The translations under genes were made by a program, and so were the position numbers. A stretch of 64,000 nucleotides of DNA, from NCBI RefSeq assembly GCF_014873875.1, contig NZ_JADBEM010000001.1:2604001-2668000 (forward strand). The letters run 5' to 3'. Within the stretch, counting starts at the first letter, position 1; each line of letters starts with the position of its first letter. Below, piece after piece: positions 63,635-64,000 of this stretch. Below the pieces are notes generated by a model. The model saw only the letters and a program-made list of their open reading frames with translations. It ran no database searches and was not told the DNA's origin. Origin of the DNA: Actinopolymorpha pittospori (GTDB lineage: Bacteria > Actinomycetota > Actinomycetes > Propionibacteriales > Actinopolymorphaceae).

Positions 63635-64000
63635 GTGAAGCGTAGCAAGGGTTCGTCGGGTGGGAAGAAGGCACGCCGAGGCAAGGATGGTTCGGCTGGC
63701 GGCAGGGGTGGCGTGGCTGGGCCGCGGTTTCGGGTCAGCTCGGATGGGCACGGGTTGGCCTCGCATGCGGGTGTGTCGATGCTGCGCGAGCTCGCTGAGT
63801 TCGTGGGTCTGACCAGGTTCGTCACCCAGGCGTTGGCTGACACGTATCGGGGCCCGTGGCTTCACTCCCCGGGGCAGGTGTTCGCTGATCAGGCGTGTGC
63901 GATCGCCGATGGGGCGACGTCGACGTCGGGGATCGCGGTGTTGCGGGACCGCCCGCAACTGCACGGGGCGGTGGCCAGTCAGCCGACCGTGTGGCGGCTG
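63635..64000 (+). CDS. IS1380-family transposase, N-terminal part (IS1380-B copy 2)
   Basis: The GTG at 63635 begins the same protein as at 9112 (KRSKGSSGGKKARRGKDGS). The 122 codons visible match copy 1 except for a Leu to Phe change in GPRFRVSSDG. The reading is open to the last base. Function as for copy 1. Confidence 0.9.
   Translation, partial: MKRSKGSSGGKKARRGKDGSAGGRGGVAGPRFRVSSDGHGLASHAGVSMLRELAEFVGLTRFVTQALADTYRGPWLHSPGQVFADQACAIADGATSTSGIAVLRDRPQLHGAVASQPTVWRL

Larger units (their letters stand above)
63518..64000 (+). mobile_element. IS1380-B copy 2, cut by the window end
   Basis: The left inverted repeat CCTCGGCTATTCACG begins at 63518, preceded by the putative target CTAG at 63514-63517. 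Leader and gene start are nearly identical to copy 1 (reverse strand, 7474-9229), with a few base changes. The element continues past the window, so the right end and the second target copy cannot be checked. It is inverted with respect to copy 1. Confidence 0.9.

Overview
The window is high-GC DNA from an actinomycete. It has strong G/C third-position bias, GTG starts, a single-chain Kgd/OdhA-type 2-oxoglutarate dehydrogenase, PknB-like kinase and ECF sigma genes, and MFS pumps paired with TetR regulators. The IS families present (IS1380, IS701, IS110, IS3, IS481) are also common in such genomes. I cannot name the genus from sequence alone. Nothing looks like rRNA, a complete tRNA or CRISPR.

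Layout. 1-2.9 kb: a cut CDS, a VOC-fold protein and an ABC exporter. 3-14 kb: a dense pile of insertion sequences, namely a frameshifted IS1380 element (IS1380-A), an IS3 element inside an unknown gene, a second IS1380 element (IS1380-B) just upstream of that same gene, and two IS701 elements stacked at one CTAG inside a phosphotransferase gene. 14-25 kb: mostly intact chromosome-like genes. These are an MFS pump, an ECF sigma/secreted protein/Ser-Thr kinase locus, an MFS-TetR pair with two operator dyads, kgd, a TetR gene and endonuclease IV (nfo). 25.2-26.7 kb: an IS110 element with a structured leader. 26.8-35.5 kb: an amidase-HxlR pair, two paralogous small membrane-like proteins, a decayed alsS-alsD acetoin operon, a hydrolase, small hypothetical genes and GrpB. 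35.9-47.3 kb: a secreted LamG protein and a 2270-residue RHS polymorphic toxin with a Hint pretoxin domain, a C-terminal toxin tip and an immunity gene. 47.4-51.6 kb: a truncated IS110, an intact IS110 and an IS3. 51.9-55.4 kb: the 3' end of a tRNA-Thr as a likely attachment-site scar, an orphan copy of the RHS Hint domain with a different toxin tip, its immunity gene, further immunity-like genes and an IS481 fragment. 55.7-59.2 kb: a TetR-MFS drug pump pair and DUF6153/DUF305 metal-related genes. 59.2-64 kb: a 159-bp MITE, a second copy of IS701-A, a P-loop kinase, an acetyltransferase, and a phosphotransferase gene cut by a second copy of IS1380-B, which runs off the window end.

How it works together. 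The most coherent system is the RHS locus. A full-length toxin lies upstream of an orphan tip/immunity cassette, and both carry the same 606-nt Hint block in direct orientation. Recombination between the blocks would exchange the toxin tip. Mobile DNA and a tRNA-derived att scar sit between the two. The second theme is IS biology read at base level. Precise target duplications allow disrupted genes to be rebuilt in frame (the unknown gene at 5422-7469 and the phosphotransferase at 10143-13912). CTAG targets are reused in chains. Both IS1380 types carry a hairpin that buries the transposase ribosome binding site. The IS110 elements carry stem-rich leaders that could be bridge RNAs.
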